Shown: one piece after another, positions 39,381 through 49,655 of the stretch
How positions within the stretch are numbered: the first letter of the stretch is position 1
Layout: the number at the start of each line of letters is the position of its first letter
Notes under the pieces: generated by a model
Told to the model about the DNA's origin: nothing
Databases searched by the model: none
The model's input: only the letters and a program-made list of their open reading frames with translations
Assembly (NCBI GenBank): GCA_977017575.1
Contig: CDRNVI010000002.1
Coordinates: forward strand, 930,001 to 994,000
Source of the DNA: Paramoeba atlantica
Lineage: Eukaryota; Discosea
Reading direction: 5' to 3'
Length of the DNA: 64,000 nt
Translations under genes and position numbers: made by a program

Positions 39381-41801
39381 ATGGAATTCGTCCCACTTTC
39401 CCCTTTATCCAGGGTGCATTGTAATCTGCTCAGCGTCGATTTGGGGTCCTCCGGCACATTTCGCGTTCTTCTTGACTGTGGGTGGAGGGAAGATTTCGAT
39501 CCATCGCTGGCGAAAGCGCTTCGTGGGTGTGCACCACTCTTGGATGCTATTGTAATTACGCATGGAACTGTGTCGCACATCGCAGCACTTCCCTATCTTA
39601 TTGGCGTCCTTCGCGTTTCGTGTCCCGTCTACGCTACTGTTCCGGCTACTCGATTGGGGCATCTAACATGTGTTGAAATGTTTTATAATCGCTCAACTGA
39701 TATTATTTTGCCCTCTGTAGATTGCTACACTGCTGCTGATATCGATACAACATTCTTTCCTAATCGTATTACCGAGGTTGATTTTGAGGAACGTGTCGAG
39801 CTTCCACGTGGCCTCACCCTTCAAAGTGTATGTGCGGGACATACACTTGGCGGGAGTGCGTGGAAAATCACTTCCATTTCGTCTGACACCATTCTATATA
39901 ATCCAGAGTGTTCAACAAGCAGAAACTTTTTTCTTCCTTCAATATCACAATTAAATTTTTTACGCTCAGAGATAATATTAGTGTCATCTTCTTGCGCTCG
40001 TCGCACAGTATGTTCGGAAAGTTTTGAAGCGTGCGCTGAACCAATTTTGAAAACGATTTGTGAAACGTTGCACAATAATGGGAATGTGCTTATACCATGC
40101 GATGCAGGTGTTGAGGTGCTTCCTTTCTTGCTTTACGTCGACCGCGAATGGCGTAAAAAGGGAATGGCAAATTATCCTTTGGTTTTCCTTTCTCATACAG
40201 CCATAATCTGGTCTGATCTCATTAAATCTCTTTCGAGCTATGCGTCAGAGGACGTGCAGCGTGCCGCACTTGAAGGAAAGAATAATCCTCTGGATTTAAA
40301 GCGACGCAAAAATATGTTATTTTGTCGGGATATTACTGAAATTCGTGAGCTCTCTGGACCGAAAGCGGTTTTTGCTACTCCTTTTAGCATGTGTGCGGGA
40401 TGGTCTCAAGAACTTTTATTGATGTGGTGCGATGACCCCAAAAACACTATCATATCTTTAGATCAGTCAAATAACGATGGCGTAATGAAACGAATTGTCG
40501 ATGACATGAACGAGGCGAGACGTCCTTCAACTTATACTTTGCGTGTTTTTTCTCGTGAAACAGGAGAAAAATATGATGATAGCATTTCGGAAACCAGTTC
40601 TTCCAGTTCCTCAACGCCCATAAAATCTCGAAATTTTAATAACCTTGACGAAATACATTCCCCTTCATCAGATGGGGAAATTGATCAAAATACTTCCCGC
40701 GAGCGAATTCTTAATCCCAAAGAAGGGGAAATACGTCCCGGAGTATTCGTCTCTCGAGAGGTTAGGGGGGCACTACGTAAAAACCAAGGACTACTTGCGA
40801 ATCCGGCCATCCTTCAGTTTCCTTTTTCAGATCCTACAAGTCCCACTTGTGCGGAATACGGTTCGGACATTCCGCGCGAGCTGCTTTGCGCGTGGCGAAC
40901 TCAGAAAGGCAGAGTCAAACCCAATGTAGAGCAGGTGAGAGAATCTCAGTCAGATGAGCGAAAAATATCAGAATATACATGTAATGCCCAAAATGATTCA
41001 GAGAATCACATTGATGAGCATGCTACAGAAATAGGTAGCTCTGCACTTCAAGAACACGGGGCGACACAGGTTGTAGGGAGGTTAGATCTTTCTAAGAAGC
41101 TTCGAAATTACAACGTACAGTGTCGCGAGCAAATAATGCAATTGCGAGCAAAGGTTTATTCCTCAATACTTGTTCCTTGTATGGACTTTACCGCTCTGAC
41201 ATCGGTACTACGTTCTCTTAGCGAAAAGACTCGTAAAGTGTGCTTCATAGGAAGTAAAGAAGAGAATGAGTCCGTTCGAGAATGGGTGGCAGAATATCTC
41301 CCAGAGTCACGAGTGTGGTATGCCGAGGATACAACAGCGAAGCTCGTTCTCTCTTCACCCATTCAGTGTACTATTCACATTCATCTCGAAACGCTTAAAA
41401 GTGGAAGACAGCATCATATTGCTAGCGAAGACTGTAATCTATTAACTCTACGCGGGGAATTTGTACCTTTCAAGGAGAGTAATGGAGATAGAGAAGCTGA
41501 AACTGAAAATGACGATTCGTCTCGTCGAGCTCAACAGGATCACTATTCTATTGTTCCATCTTCTGAAAAGGTGTATCATACACCTCCTACTGTATTTGTG
41601 GGAGAAAGCAGTTCATCTTCTATTTCTACGTCTCTTCAAAGGAGCTATGTAAATCATACCTCACACTTGGATATGCTAATGCTACAGGATTCTCTCTTAC
41701 TTCACAGCGAAAAACAGGGTGATTTATGTATGGAGATGGTGGTATCTTCTACTGCGTTGAATGCACGCAGAGCTGTACGGGCTCACTTTGTCGAAATATA
41801 A
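39381..41801 (+). CDS. CPSF2: CPSF2/CPSF100, cleavage and polyadenylation factor subunit
   Basis: An 806-residue metallo-beta-lactamase/beta-CASP protein of the mRNA 3'-end cleavage complex; in kinetoplastids the complex also couples to trans-splicing. Seen: SPLSRVHCNLLSVD and LLDCGWREDFD at 8-40 (family wording 'LLDCGW'), the motif-2 position HGTVSH at 61-66, where the zinc-binding H-x-H-x-D-H is replaced, ALPYLIGVL, YATVPATRLGHL, AGHTLGGSAWKI, then beta-CASP segments (NGNVLIPCDAGVEVL). Loss of the metal ligands is normal for CPSF100, the inactive partner of CPSF73. A disordered acidic insert spans about 395-560. First in-frame ATG is at 39381, 20 bases after a CAG acceptor-like site. Confidence 0.82.
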   Translation: MEFVPLSPLSRVHCNLLSVDLGSSGTFRVLLDCGWREDFDPSLAKALRGCAPLLDAIVITHGTVSHIAALPYLIGVLRVSCPVYATVPATRLGHLTCVEMFYNRSTDIILPSVDCYTAADIDTTFFPNRITEVDFEERVELPRGLTLQSVCAGHTLGGSAWKITSISSDTILYNPECSTSRNFFLPSISQLNFLRSEIILVSSSCARRTVCSESFEACAEPILKTICETLHNNGNVLIPCDAGVEVLPFLLYVDREWRKKGMANYPLVFLSHTAIIWSDLIKSLSSYASEDVQRAALEGKNNPLDLKRRKNMLFCRDITEIRELSGPKAVFATPFSMCAGWSQELLLMWCDDPKNTIISLDQSNNDGVMKRIVDDMNEARRPSTYTLRVFSRETGEKYDDSISETSSSSSSTPIKSRNFNNLDEIHSPSSDGEIDQNTSRERILNPKEGEIRPGVFVSREVRGALRKNQGLLANPAILQFPFSDPTSPTCAEYGSDIPRELLCAWRTQKGRVKPNVEQVRESQSDERKISEYTCNAQNDSENHIDEHATEIGSSALQEHGATQVVGRLDLSKKLRNYNVQCREQIMQLRAKVYSSILVPCMDFTALTSVLRSLSEKTRKVCFIGSKEENESVREWVAEYLPESRVWYAEDTTAKLVLSSPIQCTIHIHLETLKSGRQHHIASEDCNLLTLRGEFVPFKESNGDREAETENDDSSRRAQQDHYSIVPSSEKVYHTPPTVFVGESSSSSISTSLQRSYVNHTSHLDMLMLQDSLLLHSEKQGDLCMEMVVSSTALNARRAVRAHFVEI

Positions 41802-41949
41802 GTTGAAATATGACGTTGAACTGTTTATTAAGTGGTATCTCAATTTATTTCCCTTTCCACTTTTCGTGGTCGTCGCTTCGAAAGCCTTTAACATAAATTT
41901 CTATAATTTTTGTAGAAGTGTCATACAAACAAAAGTAACATAATCAAAA

Positions 41950-43392
41950 ATGAAAATAGATATTCATGCCAAGAGAGCTTCCTACGCACAGCAGAGAGGA
42001 GCATCCTGTGAATTTAAACCTGAACGGCACGAACAGCCATCGAATGAGCCTAGGTATGTGCTTCCATCATCAGATTTGGATGACTGCGATAAAAATCAAA
42101 AGGTTGAAACTACAGTCACTCCGTGGGAGGTGCAAGGTGAAGTCGATTACGAAAAGTTGATTCGCGATTTTGGAAGTGAACCTATAACTGCGGATATGGT
42201 TGAAAGTCTTAAAATTTTGACAAACTCACGACCCCACCATTTCTTATCTCGTAACATTTTCTTTAGTCATCGTGATTTTCATCGTATTTTACAGGCACAC
42301 TCTAGTGGGACGCCTTTTTACCTGTATACAGGAAGAGGGCCTTCCTCCGAGGCCATGCATTTGGGTCACCTTGTCCCGTTTCTCTTTACAAAGTGGTTAC
42401 AAGACGTTTTTGACGTTCCTTTGGTGATACAAATTACGGATGACGAGAAGTACCTTTGGAAAGACATCACGATGGAGAAAATGGACCGCATCGCGCATGA
42501 AAACATTAAGGACATCATTGCTTTGGGTTTCAATCCCCAGAAAACGTTTATCTTTAAAAACTACGAATACCTTGGATCTATGTACCGCGTGGTGTCAAAG
42601 ATTCAACGCGGTGTCACTGCCTCCCAGGCGCGTAATTGCTTTGGCTTTCGTATGGAAGACAACATTGGAAAGTGGTCCTTCCCAGCCATTCAAGCCGCTC
42701 CCTCTTTTGCTGCAGCTTTTCCTCATCTCTTCCCAATGCCAGAAAAAGAACAGAGGAACGTACTGTGTCTCATTCCTTGTGCGATTGACCAGGACCCCTA
42801 CTTTCGTCTCACGCGGGATATTGCACCGAGGCTGGGGTGGCCCAAACCTGCGCTACTGCACAGCATCTTCTTCCCCGCTTTGGTCGGTCCACATACCAAG
42901 ATGAGTGCCTCCGCCTCTCACACGTGCATTTACCTCACCGATACACCGGAAATGATAAAAGATAAAATCTCTCGGTATGCTTTTAGTGGCGGGGGCGCGA
43001 CGCGTCGAGAGCATCTAACCCTTGGGGGGCACGCGGAGATAGACGTCCCGTTACAATGGCTGCGATTTTTTATGGAGGATGAGAATAAACTCGCGGAGCT
43101 CACCTGGGGGTACCGCACGGGACGAGTCTCCACGTCTGAAGTGAAGAAAGTGCTTATTGAGGTGCTGCAGAAAATAGTAGCGGAACATCAACGAGCTAGG
43201 GCATTGGTCACAGATGCTGATGTCAAATCATTTACTTGTGTGCTTTCAAACAAACCAAAGAATCAAGGAGAAAACGTGACCAACAGAACATCTGTTAACA
43301 AGAAATGTATGCGTGAGAAACTCACGAAGTTTTGGACTGCTGCATGTCTTCGTCTCAGCAAAAGCAAAGCATGCTTTCGGAATTTGATTTGA
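41950..43392 (+). CDS. Tryptophanyl-tRNA synthetase, eukaryotic type
   Basis: A 480-residue class Ic synthetase that charges tRNA-Trp. Seen: eukaryote-type N-terminal approach TPWEVQGEVDYEKLIRDFGS, YTGRGPSSEAMHLGHLVPF with HLGH (HIGH box) at 137-140, TDDEKYLWKD, AIDQDPYFRLTRD, and TKMSAS (KMSKS box) at 316-321. Both signature motifs are in the form of cytosolic eukaryotic enzymes. No WHEP domain. About 50 basic residues beyond the family's usual end form an extra tail. Kinetoplastids carry separate cytosolic and mitochondrial TrpRS; this looks like the cytosolic type, as there is no clear presequence. Confidence 0.93.
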   Translation: MKIDIHAKRASYAQQRGASCEFKPERHEQPSNEPRYVLPSSDLDDCDKNQKVETTVTPWEVQGEVDYEKLIRDFGSEPITADMVESLKILTNSRPHHFLSRNIFFSHRDFHRILQAHSSGTPFYLYTGRGPSSEAMHLGHLVPFLFTKWLQDVFDVPLVIQITDDEKYLWKDITMEKMDRIAHENIKDIIALGFNPQKTFIFKNYEYLGSMYRVVSKIQRGVTASQARNCFGFRMEDNIGKWSFPAIQAAPSFAAAFPHLFPMPEKEQRNVLCLIPCAIDQDPYFRLTRDIAPRLGWPKPALLHSIFFPALVGPHTKMSASASHTCIYLTDTPEMIKDKISRYAFSGGGATRREHLTLGGHAEIDVPLQWLRFFMEDENKLAELTWGYRTGRVSTSEVKKVLIEVLQKIVAEHQRARALVTDADVKSFTCVLSNKPKNQGENVTNRTSVNKKCMREKLTKFWTAACLRLSKSKACFRNLI

Positions 43393-43673
43393 TGTATTGT
43401 AGTTTTTTAGTCCATTGTCTGGAACAATGTCCACTGCTCATTTTAAATAAGCGTCTTGTCGGGTAAAAAATTATTTACCGTATTTTATGGACATGATACA
43501 CATTGCTTACTACGTGGAGAGCGTAAGTTCATAGTTTGAGTTAAATCTTTGAGTATCTGTTGCGGACAGAAGGATAATTTTCAAACGATACTTTTCTGTT
43601 AATGCATTGATCAACACATCTTCCAGTGTAAACAACACAGGTACTGGCAGAGGTATTGAGTCTGGAAGCCTCG

Positions 43674-43735
43674 AAAGGATTCGAATCACTCAGCCTCCTT
43701 GGTAGCCACGAGGCACTTGGCCTTGAGGCTGAGGC
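43674..43735 (-). other. tRNA-like B-box remnant
   Basis: On the - strand, GGCCAAGTGCCTCGTGG (A-box-like) is followed by TGATTCGAATCCT (B-box-like). No cloverleaf can be closed by eye. Possibly a tRNA-derived SINE head or pseudo-tRNA, like the remnant at 6068-6160. Confidence 0.2.
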
Positions 43736-44179
43736 CGATGCACTTAGTTTCCCTTCCTAGGGAAGACATTGCCTGAGCATACAAGGAGAGAGCAGCAATA
43801 GTTACATCAACCAAGTTGAAATCCGTGGAAAACTTGTCCGTGCATTTTTGTGTACCTATTTATAAAAGCATGAGGCCGAGGTGGTCCCCCTGCCTCAATC
43901 CCTTGCTGATGATAATCTTTTCATCTCAAAATACTACCGTATACGGGGGGGGGGGGGGGGCACGAAAACTAACAAGGTCCGCATTTTAGCGTCCTGAGGC
44001 CGTTTGAGCTGATTTTTGTCGCAAACGAGAGATCTCGTTCTGAATATCGTGTCTACACTATTTGGATCCCGTTTCTTCTCAAAAACAATTATTTACAAAA
44101 TACTGGAATTTTGGCCAAAATATTTTGCAAAAAGTACTGAAAAATGTAAAAAGGTTTATTTTTTCTTCTTTTTACCTTA

Positions 44180-44345
44180 TTTTGGGCAAAGGGAATAGAT
44201 TAAAACGTCGCCAGCTATCACCAGAACAGTGTTCATATCTTGTGCACATTGTTTGTGCACACAAACAACTATTCCGGATACGGCACGTATGATGAACTGT
44301 TCAGAGAGCTCTGTTTCTCGGTACAAAGCTGCTATTCCAAAGGCC
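44180..44345 (+). pseudogene. Transposase helix-turn-helix fragment
   Basis: One frame reads NRLKRRQLSPEQCSYLVHIV and the next, after a shift near 44260, reads QTTIPDTARMMNCSESSVSR followed by YKAAIPKAKELLN. Together they form two helices and a recognition helix as in Tc1/IS630 transposases. The catalytic region was lost or replaced by the nested repeat. Broken. Confidence 0.5.
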
Positions 44346-44390
44346 AAGGAATTGTTGAACGAATGTCACGAGGCGTGTGTAAACCATAGC

Positions 44391-45255
44391 TGTAAAATTG
44401 CGGTGGTTGTAAAACTACCGCTCTACACTCGATTATTGAAGAAAAAGTGAACAAAAACAGTGAAAATATAAAGGGGAACACAGTAATATAATAGAAGAAA
44501 AAAATATAAAAGGGGGCTCCGGTGGACCAAAACTGAAAAATTGAAAAAAATGGGGGGTCCAGGGGGGGGGTCATGGTCGAGCAAATTTTTTCGAAAAAAA
44601 TAGTTTTCGAAAAAAAAACGCAGAAAGGGTAGCCGGGGTCTTGGCGCGCATTTTCCACCCCCCTACCCGGGGGTGACCCCCCCGCGTATCCGCAGGACGG
44701 GTCCGCCAAGTTCGGATTTTTTCGGAAAAAAAATTTTGAAAAAAATTTCAACTTGGCGAAAAAAATGGCAAAAAAATATTTTTCCAAAATCGTTTCCCCT
44801 ATTGTATTTTGATAGTTTGGGACCTACACTAGCTTTCTCCGCAGTTGTTTTCGCAAGGTATCCCTTCTTCTAACCGTGGTGCGCCCCTCAAAATGACTCA
44901 TTTTTGACTATAAAAGGTGAAAAAGTATTTTTCGGACCCAAATGGGCCTTTTTGTGTCGAAAGAATGGTATGGTTGGAGTCGTATTCTCTACCCAATACG
45001 TTCAGTAGGGTTCATGCTTACGAGTGATTTCCCACACGAAAATGTCGGATTTAGTGCTCTGACAGCAAAAATACGCGAAAATCACCCCATTTTTACCCGA
45101 AATTCGGCTATTTTTGGCTATAATCTTTCCGTTTTTCAGGCTAAATTTTCTTTTTTAGGCTCTTCGTTAAACGCGGTGGTAGTTTTCAACGCGAAGAGCG
45201 CAGCATGAGTGACTTCTAAGTTGAAAACAACCACCGCGTTTAACGAAGAGCCTAA
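44391..45255. repeat. Foldback-ended repeat, copy A
   Basis: About 0.87 kb present again inverted at 47568-48486. One end holds the hairpin GCGGTGGTT...AACTACCGC. The other holds a 110-base palindrome with arms containing AGGCTCTTCGTTAAACGCGG. The body includes homopolymer-rich sequence and a C-rich patch CCCCCCTACCCGGGGGTGAC. Lies inside the element at 43942-45722. Confidence 0.75.
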
Positions 45256-46011
45256 AAAAGAATTGAAAAAAAAGTGAACAAAAACAGTGAAAATTTCAGT
45301 AATCATGTTAATTTATTAATAATTATTAATAATTGACCCTTTCTTTTAATAATAATTATTCATAATTATTATTAAAATTATTAATACAGCTATGGCGTAA
45401 ACACGCTAAAGAGACACCCCACGCGCCTCGCTACACTACGTGCGCGTGGAGGTGGGAATACTGGCTATTAAGACCTACTTTCTGGGTACTTTTTGGGCCG
45501 TGGTACGTAAAAATTACGAATTTTACCCGTTTTTCAATTTGCAAAATCTTTAAATTTTCACTTTTGTAACTCATTGGAAACGTTTTCCGGTGAACGTTTT
45601 TGTATTTTAAATAGCGTAGACACGATATTCAGAACGAGATCTCTCGTTTGCGACAAAAATCAGCTCAAACGACCTCAGTACGCTAAAATGCGGACCTTGT
45701 CAGTTTTCGTGCCCCCCCTGTATATCCCTCAGTAATACCTAGTGTACCTACCTATCTACCTACTCGAAAAAACTTTCATTTGTTTTCCCCCTATTTTACA
45801 TCTTAAGTAAATTGTTTTATTATTTTAAGTTACCTTACAGTACTAATCGAATTTTCATAAAACCATGCTCACTTTACATGGCTTTAGTGTAAGCGCTTCA
45901 AACAAATGTATGTCATTGCTTCGCGATGATTGCAGCACTTTTTCTTGGGCCTTTGGTTCAAAACAAAGCGCACACGAAGCTTAACATTATGATCATTCAA
46001 AATCTGTAGTC

Positions 46012-46383
46012 ATGATGCCTCTTTTAAAACGAACGATTTCTATGAGAGATGATCTAGCCATATCTCTTTTAGTTAAGTTGAGGAAGGATCATAAGACGCC
46101 GTGTTCCCACCCTTCTCCTTGTCGAATAACAAAAGACTCTTCACCGATATTGGACCAGCGCGCCATTTCTTGCCCTTTACAATACCATAGCACATGCATG
46201 AACAAAAGTGGACTGATTGCTCCAAGTTCCCCACTTTGCGGTGGTTATGAACTTCTACAAACTATAGATTCGGATTACTTTACTTTTGACATTAGATCAG
46301 AAAATGAAGCAGCTGGTGCTCATGCATTGATGAAAATCCATGGTTTTCTTGGCAAGCTAGAGGGGAGCTTATCTCCTGTGTAA
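46012..46383 (+). CDS. Small protein, unknown
   Basis: A 123-residue protein, basic in the first half with several spaced cysteines (C31, C37, C54, C62, C75) and an acidic C-terminal half (YFTFDIRSENEAAGAHALMK). The cysteines do not form a recognisable zinc site. The ATG (46012) and a length well above chance in AT-rich sequence support a gene, but it lies between two transposon-rich stretches and could be a fragment. No family recognised. Confidence 0.4.
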   Translation: MMPLLKRTISMRDDLAISLLVKLRKDHKTPCSHPSPCRITKDSSPILDQRAISCPLQYHSTCMNKSGLIAPSSPLCGGYELLQTIDSDYFTFDIRSENEAAGAHALMKIHGFLGKLEGSLSPV

Positions 46384-46638
46384 GTCGAAATCATGTACTT
46401 TGAACCATCTAACGGAAATGTGTGGTGCTCATTATCTCGTTTTCTTATAACGTGGGTAGTGTTTACTGCAACGTCATAAATGCTATTTACGCTTGCATAT
46501 CCATGTTTTTTTATGAATCTCTGATAAAATTTTTTAGTGAAACTACAATTTAACTAATTAGATATTTCTTTCCGCGTACCGTTGCTGATACTGTTGTAGG
46601 TTCGGATTTCTTGCTTCCAGCTTTTTGTATTAAAAATC

Positions 46639-47146
46639 ACTGTCCCCCCTACTTAAGAGTCCTTTTTGACGGAGCCTCGGGCTGCCTGCGGCGCGAAACG
46701 CCGCCAGATTTTTTTCTTTTTCTTTGATTTTTTTAGTTGTCTTCCCGTTGCGTTTAGTTGCATTTTTAGTATTTCCAAACTATTTATACTTGATGGTACT
46801 CCAAGGAAGGAGCAGACTACGGGCAGGCATGGTACACAACCATCCTCCTCAACCCCCTTCAACTCTCTCGCGAAATGATCGAAGTAATTTTATCAAATTC
46901 ATAAAATTTACCACTCCTCATGTGAGTGCGCAACGGGGAAGTATGGTCAGGACCTCCTCGTGGTCTTCCCTGGCACTGCTATCTTATCGATAATACAGAC
47001 GCCGACCTTCATTAGACAAAAAGTAGAGAAAAAAACATAGACAAAAAAGGAACCGGCCATATTGAAATTTTATGAAAAAATGCTGACCCCCCCACTTAAG
47101 AGTCCAAATGCCCAAAATCGGCGGACTCTTAAGTGGGGGGGACAGT
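46639..47146. mobile_element. MITE-like element with inverted ends
   Basis: The left end reads ACTGTCCCCCCTACTTAAGA and the right end reads, on the complementary strand, ACTGTCCCCCCCACTTAAGA, each followed by GTCC. A further copy of the motif lies just inside the right end (about 47090-47105), making a local palindrome. No coding capacity. The boundary duplication could not be fixed. Confidence 0.6.
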
Positions 47147-47567
47147 ATGTCAAAGTGGTAAAGTGGTGGAATACTGTCTCCCCCGTTTATGTGGAGCCTC
47201 TTGACTTCCGCGCAATATTTTACTAGCAATTACACCCCCGCCAAAAAGTATTGTTCACAAAAATGGCCTACACAAAAGTATTGTATTTAATAGTGTCGAC
47301 CATTTTTTTGAGTTTTGACCTGAATTTTAGTTGTTTTTTTCGAATTTTCAGGAAATTAGCATAATGAGTTCTGATATACGCGGCCACTTGATCACCTCGA
47401 GGGAAGCTGAGTGATTTCTCTCCTATTTTTGTGCTTCACTATACGTTTACACAGATCCGATATGATAATGTCCAACTTTTTGGAGGCCAGTGGAAAATCG
47501 TGAAAATCGACAAAAAGCATTGTATTTATTAGTATCGATCAAACATTCGTGGTCGATACCAATAAAT

Positions 47568-48486
47568 TTAGGCTCTTCGTTAAACGCGGTGGTTATTTTC
47601 AACTTCAAAGTCACTCATGCTGCGCTCTTCGCGTTGAAAACTACCACCGCGTTTAACGAAGAGCCTAAAAAAGAAAGTTTGGCATGGAAAGCTGAAGAAA
47701 ACAGAAAGATTGTAGCCAAAAATAGCCGAGTTTCGTGTAAAAATGGGGTCATTTTTGGGTATTTTGGAGCACTAAATCCGACATTTTCGTGTGGGAAATC
47801 ACTCGTAAGCATGAACCCTACTGAACGTATTGGGTAGAGAATACGACTCCAACCATACCATTCTTTCGACACAAAAAGGCCCCTTTAGGTCCGAAAAATA
47901 CTTTTTCACCTTTTTCGGTCAAAAATGGGTCATTTTGAGGGGCATACCACGGCTCGAAGAAGAGATACCTGGCGAAAACAACTGCGGAGAAAGCTAGTGT
48001 AGGGCCCAAACTCTCAAAATACAATAGGGGAAACGATTTTGTAAAAAAAAAAATTGCCATTTTTTTCGCCAAGTTCAAATTTTTTCAATTTTTTTTTCCG
48101 AAAAAATTCGAATTTGGCGGATCCATCCTGCGGATACGCGGGGGGGTCACCCACGGGTAGGGGGTGGAAAATACGCGCCAAGACCCGGCCTACCGCTTCT
48201 GCGGGTTTTTTTAGAAAAATATTTTTTTCAAAAAAAAAATCGTGCGGTAACCCCTCTAGGACCCCTCTAGACCCCCCCCATGGACCCCCCCTGGACCCCC
48301 CCATGGACCCCCCCCTAGACCCCCCATTTTTTTCAAATTTTATTTTCGATTTTGGACCACCGGAGCCCCCTTCTATATTTTTTTCTTCGATTATATTATT
48401 GTGTTCCTCTTTATATTTTCACTGTTTTTCACTTTTTTTTCAATAATCGAGGGTAGAGCGGTAGTTATACAACCACCGCAATTACA
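47568..48486. repeat. Foldback-ended repeat, copy B (inverted)
   Basis: Inverted counterpart of 44391-45255 with the same terminal palindrome and hairpin, roughly 85-90% similar by eye with short insertions. The extra C-rich patch carries six or seven units of 'GGACCCCCC' type (48255-48330). Its outer end lies 22 bases before the chosen ATG of the LRR gene at 48509. Confidence 0.75.
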
Positions 48487-48508
48487 ATACGTTTTGGCGG
48501 GGGTGTAT

Positions 48509-49318
48509 ATGCAGTCGGATTCTCGCACAACTTTTTTAGCTTATCGAATTTTAATAATCTTTTATGTACGAAAGAACTTTTGTTCCTGTGTTCTTATTGT
48601 TAACTTCTTTATTGGTATGAACGCTGCTGGCATCAGTTGTAAGGATCCGTTTCCATGTGAAACAGAAATGACTGGCAGTGGTAATAGCTTACACTCTACT
48701 GAAGGTTTAGGAAGCAATCAACAAAGTGTATCCCGGGCAGGAAAAGTCAGGAAGTCCACATTGCCGCAGGAATTCCAACTCTTCCGTGTTGTCAAGAATG
48801 TGCGAAACACGCACAGTTCTTGGTTGGACACCGTACCGATATGTGAGTGGAGCGGAGTCATTTGCGAAGATGGACAGGCAAAAGAAATATATTGGGGGTG
48901 GCGCGACTTGTCGGGAACAATAGATTTTGAGTCCTTGCCTCACTCTTTAAATGCGTTTTCCGTTTGCACAAATGATCTCTCCGGGAACGTAGCTTTCGAG
49001 AATCTGCCACAAGTTCAGTATTTTAGCTTAACCAAAAATGCCTTCTCAGGTACTCCAGTGATCGAATATCTCTCAAATAATTTAATTGTGCTATTTCTAA
49101 GTTACAACGATCTTGAAGGTTTCGTCGATTTTACGACCCTTCCCACATCTTTGAAAGAATTATGGTTACGGGCAAACGAAAAGTTGACCGGTGATTTGGA
49201 CATTCCAAAACTTCCACTTTTGCTTCAGTATGATGTGGCATGGACTAGCATTACAGTATCAAATGGAAGGGAAAATAGATGGCTTTCGACTCCCTTAAAA
49301 CATGGCTTGCTCTGGTAG
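48509..49318 (+). CDS. Secreted LRR protein, family member 6
   Basis: A 269-residue family member. From the ATG at 48509 the N-terminus carries a hydrophobic segment (FCSCVLIVNFFIGMNAAG) fitting a signal peptide or anchor. A later ATG at 48617 would cut it. A 45-residue Ser/Gly-rich spacer precedes the block RAGKVRKSTLPQEFQLFRVV and the N-cap SWLDTVPICEWSGVIC, with both cap cysteines kept. Five LRRs follow, less regular at the end. The frame is open further upstream into the neighbouring repeat, so the start is uncertain. No C-terminal anchor. Confidence 0.72.
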   Translation: MQSDSRTTFLAYRILIIFYVRKNFCSCVLIVNFFIGMNAAGISCKDPFPCETEMTGSGNSLHSTEGLGSNQQSVSRAGKVRKSTLPQEFQLFRVVKNVRNTHSSWLDTVPICEWSGVICEDGQAKEIYWGWRDLSGTIDFESLPHSLNAFSVCTNDLSGNVAFENLPQVQYFSLTKNAFSGTPVIEYLSNNLIVLFLSYNDLEGFVDFTTLPTSLKELWLRANEKLTGDLDIPKLPLLLQYDVAWTSITVSNGRENRWLSTPLKHGLLW

Positions 49319-49655
49319 AAAAGGAGTGTTGTCTTTTATAGTCTATATACACAATTTTTGTCTTTTACAGTCTACTACATGAACATGCATAGGGTTTGGT
49401 TGATTATTGTGCACGTCACAAGTCTTGAATCAGTATCAGGTGGAATATTTCGCACCTTGTTTGAGGCGAATATTCCATCAGGTATTTGTTAGTCGCACCT
49501 GTTCATAGTCACAACTTATAAATTCATAGTCACAATTTATAAAGTCACCCTATTCCCAACATTTACTAATGACTATCATATTTCTCATTTTCCATTATCC
49601 AATCTCATTTTTACGTTTTTTTTTCGTTTTTACCTCTCTCCTTTCTTCACCCTAC
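49319..49655. other. Intergenic stretch with short tandem duplications
   Basis: About 336 bases. ATTCATAGTCACAA and TTTTATAGTCTA-type segments are each repeated in tandem. A pyrimidine-rich tract precedes the next ATG. No gene recognised. Confidence 0.4.

Larger units (their letters stand above)
43942..45722 (+). mobile_element. Tc1/mariner-like element, 1.78 kb, long inverted ends, TA duplication
   Basis: The left end (TAC, a long G run, then CACGAAAACTAACAAGGTCC) and the right end are inverted copies over about 115 bases with only a few mismatches, reading out to GTCTACxCTATTT. TA lies on both sides (43940-43941 and 45723-45724), the target duplication of the IS630-Tc1-mariner group. The left G run (17 bases) is longer than its partner (7). 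Inside is a helix-turn-helix fragment and a nested repeat (44391-45255). No DDE domain remains, so it is non-autonomous. Confidence 0.8.
43393..46011. other. Transposon-bearing stretch with no host gene
   Basis: Contains a tRNA-like remnant (43674-43735), a Tc1/mariner-like element (43942-45722) with a nested foldback-ended repeat, and AT-rich flanks. No host gene is supported. Confidence 0.6.
46384..48508. other. Repeat-rich stretch with no host gene
   Basis: Holds a MITE-like element (46639-47146), a partly palindromic stretch around 47490-47567 and the second copy of the foldback-ended repeat (47568-48486). Open frames here lie within repeats. Confidence 0.6.

Noticed and set aside
43674-43735. 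A working tRNA gene
   Set aside because: Acceptor stem and anticodon arm do not pair; only box-like motifs are present.
44942-45208. Frame shared between the two foldback repeats as a conserved gene
   Set aside because: Similarity follows the repeat itself; the frame is disrupted between copies and has no domain.
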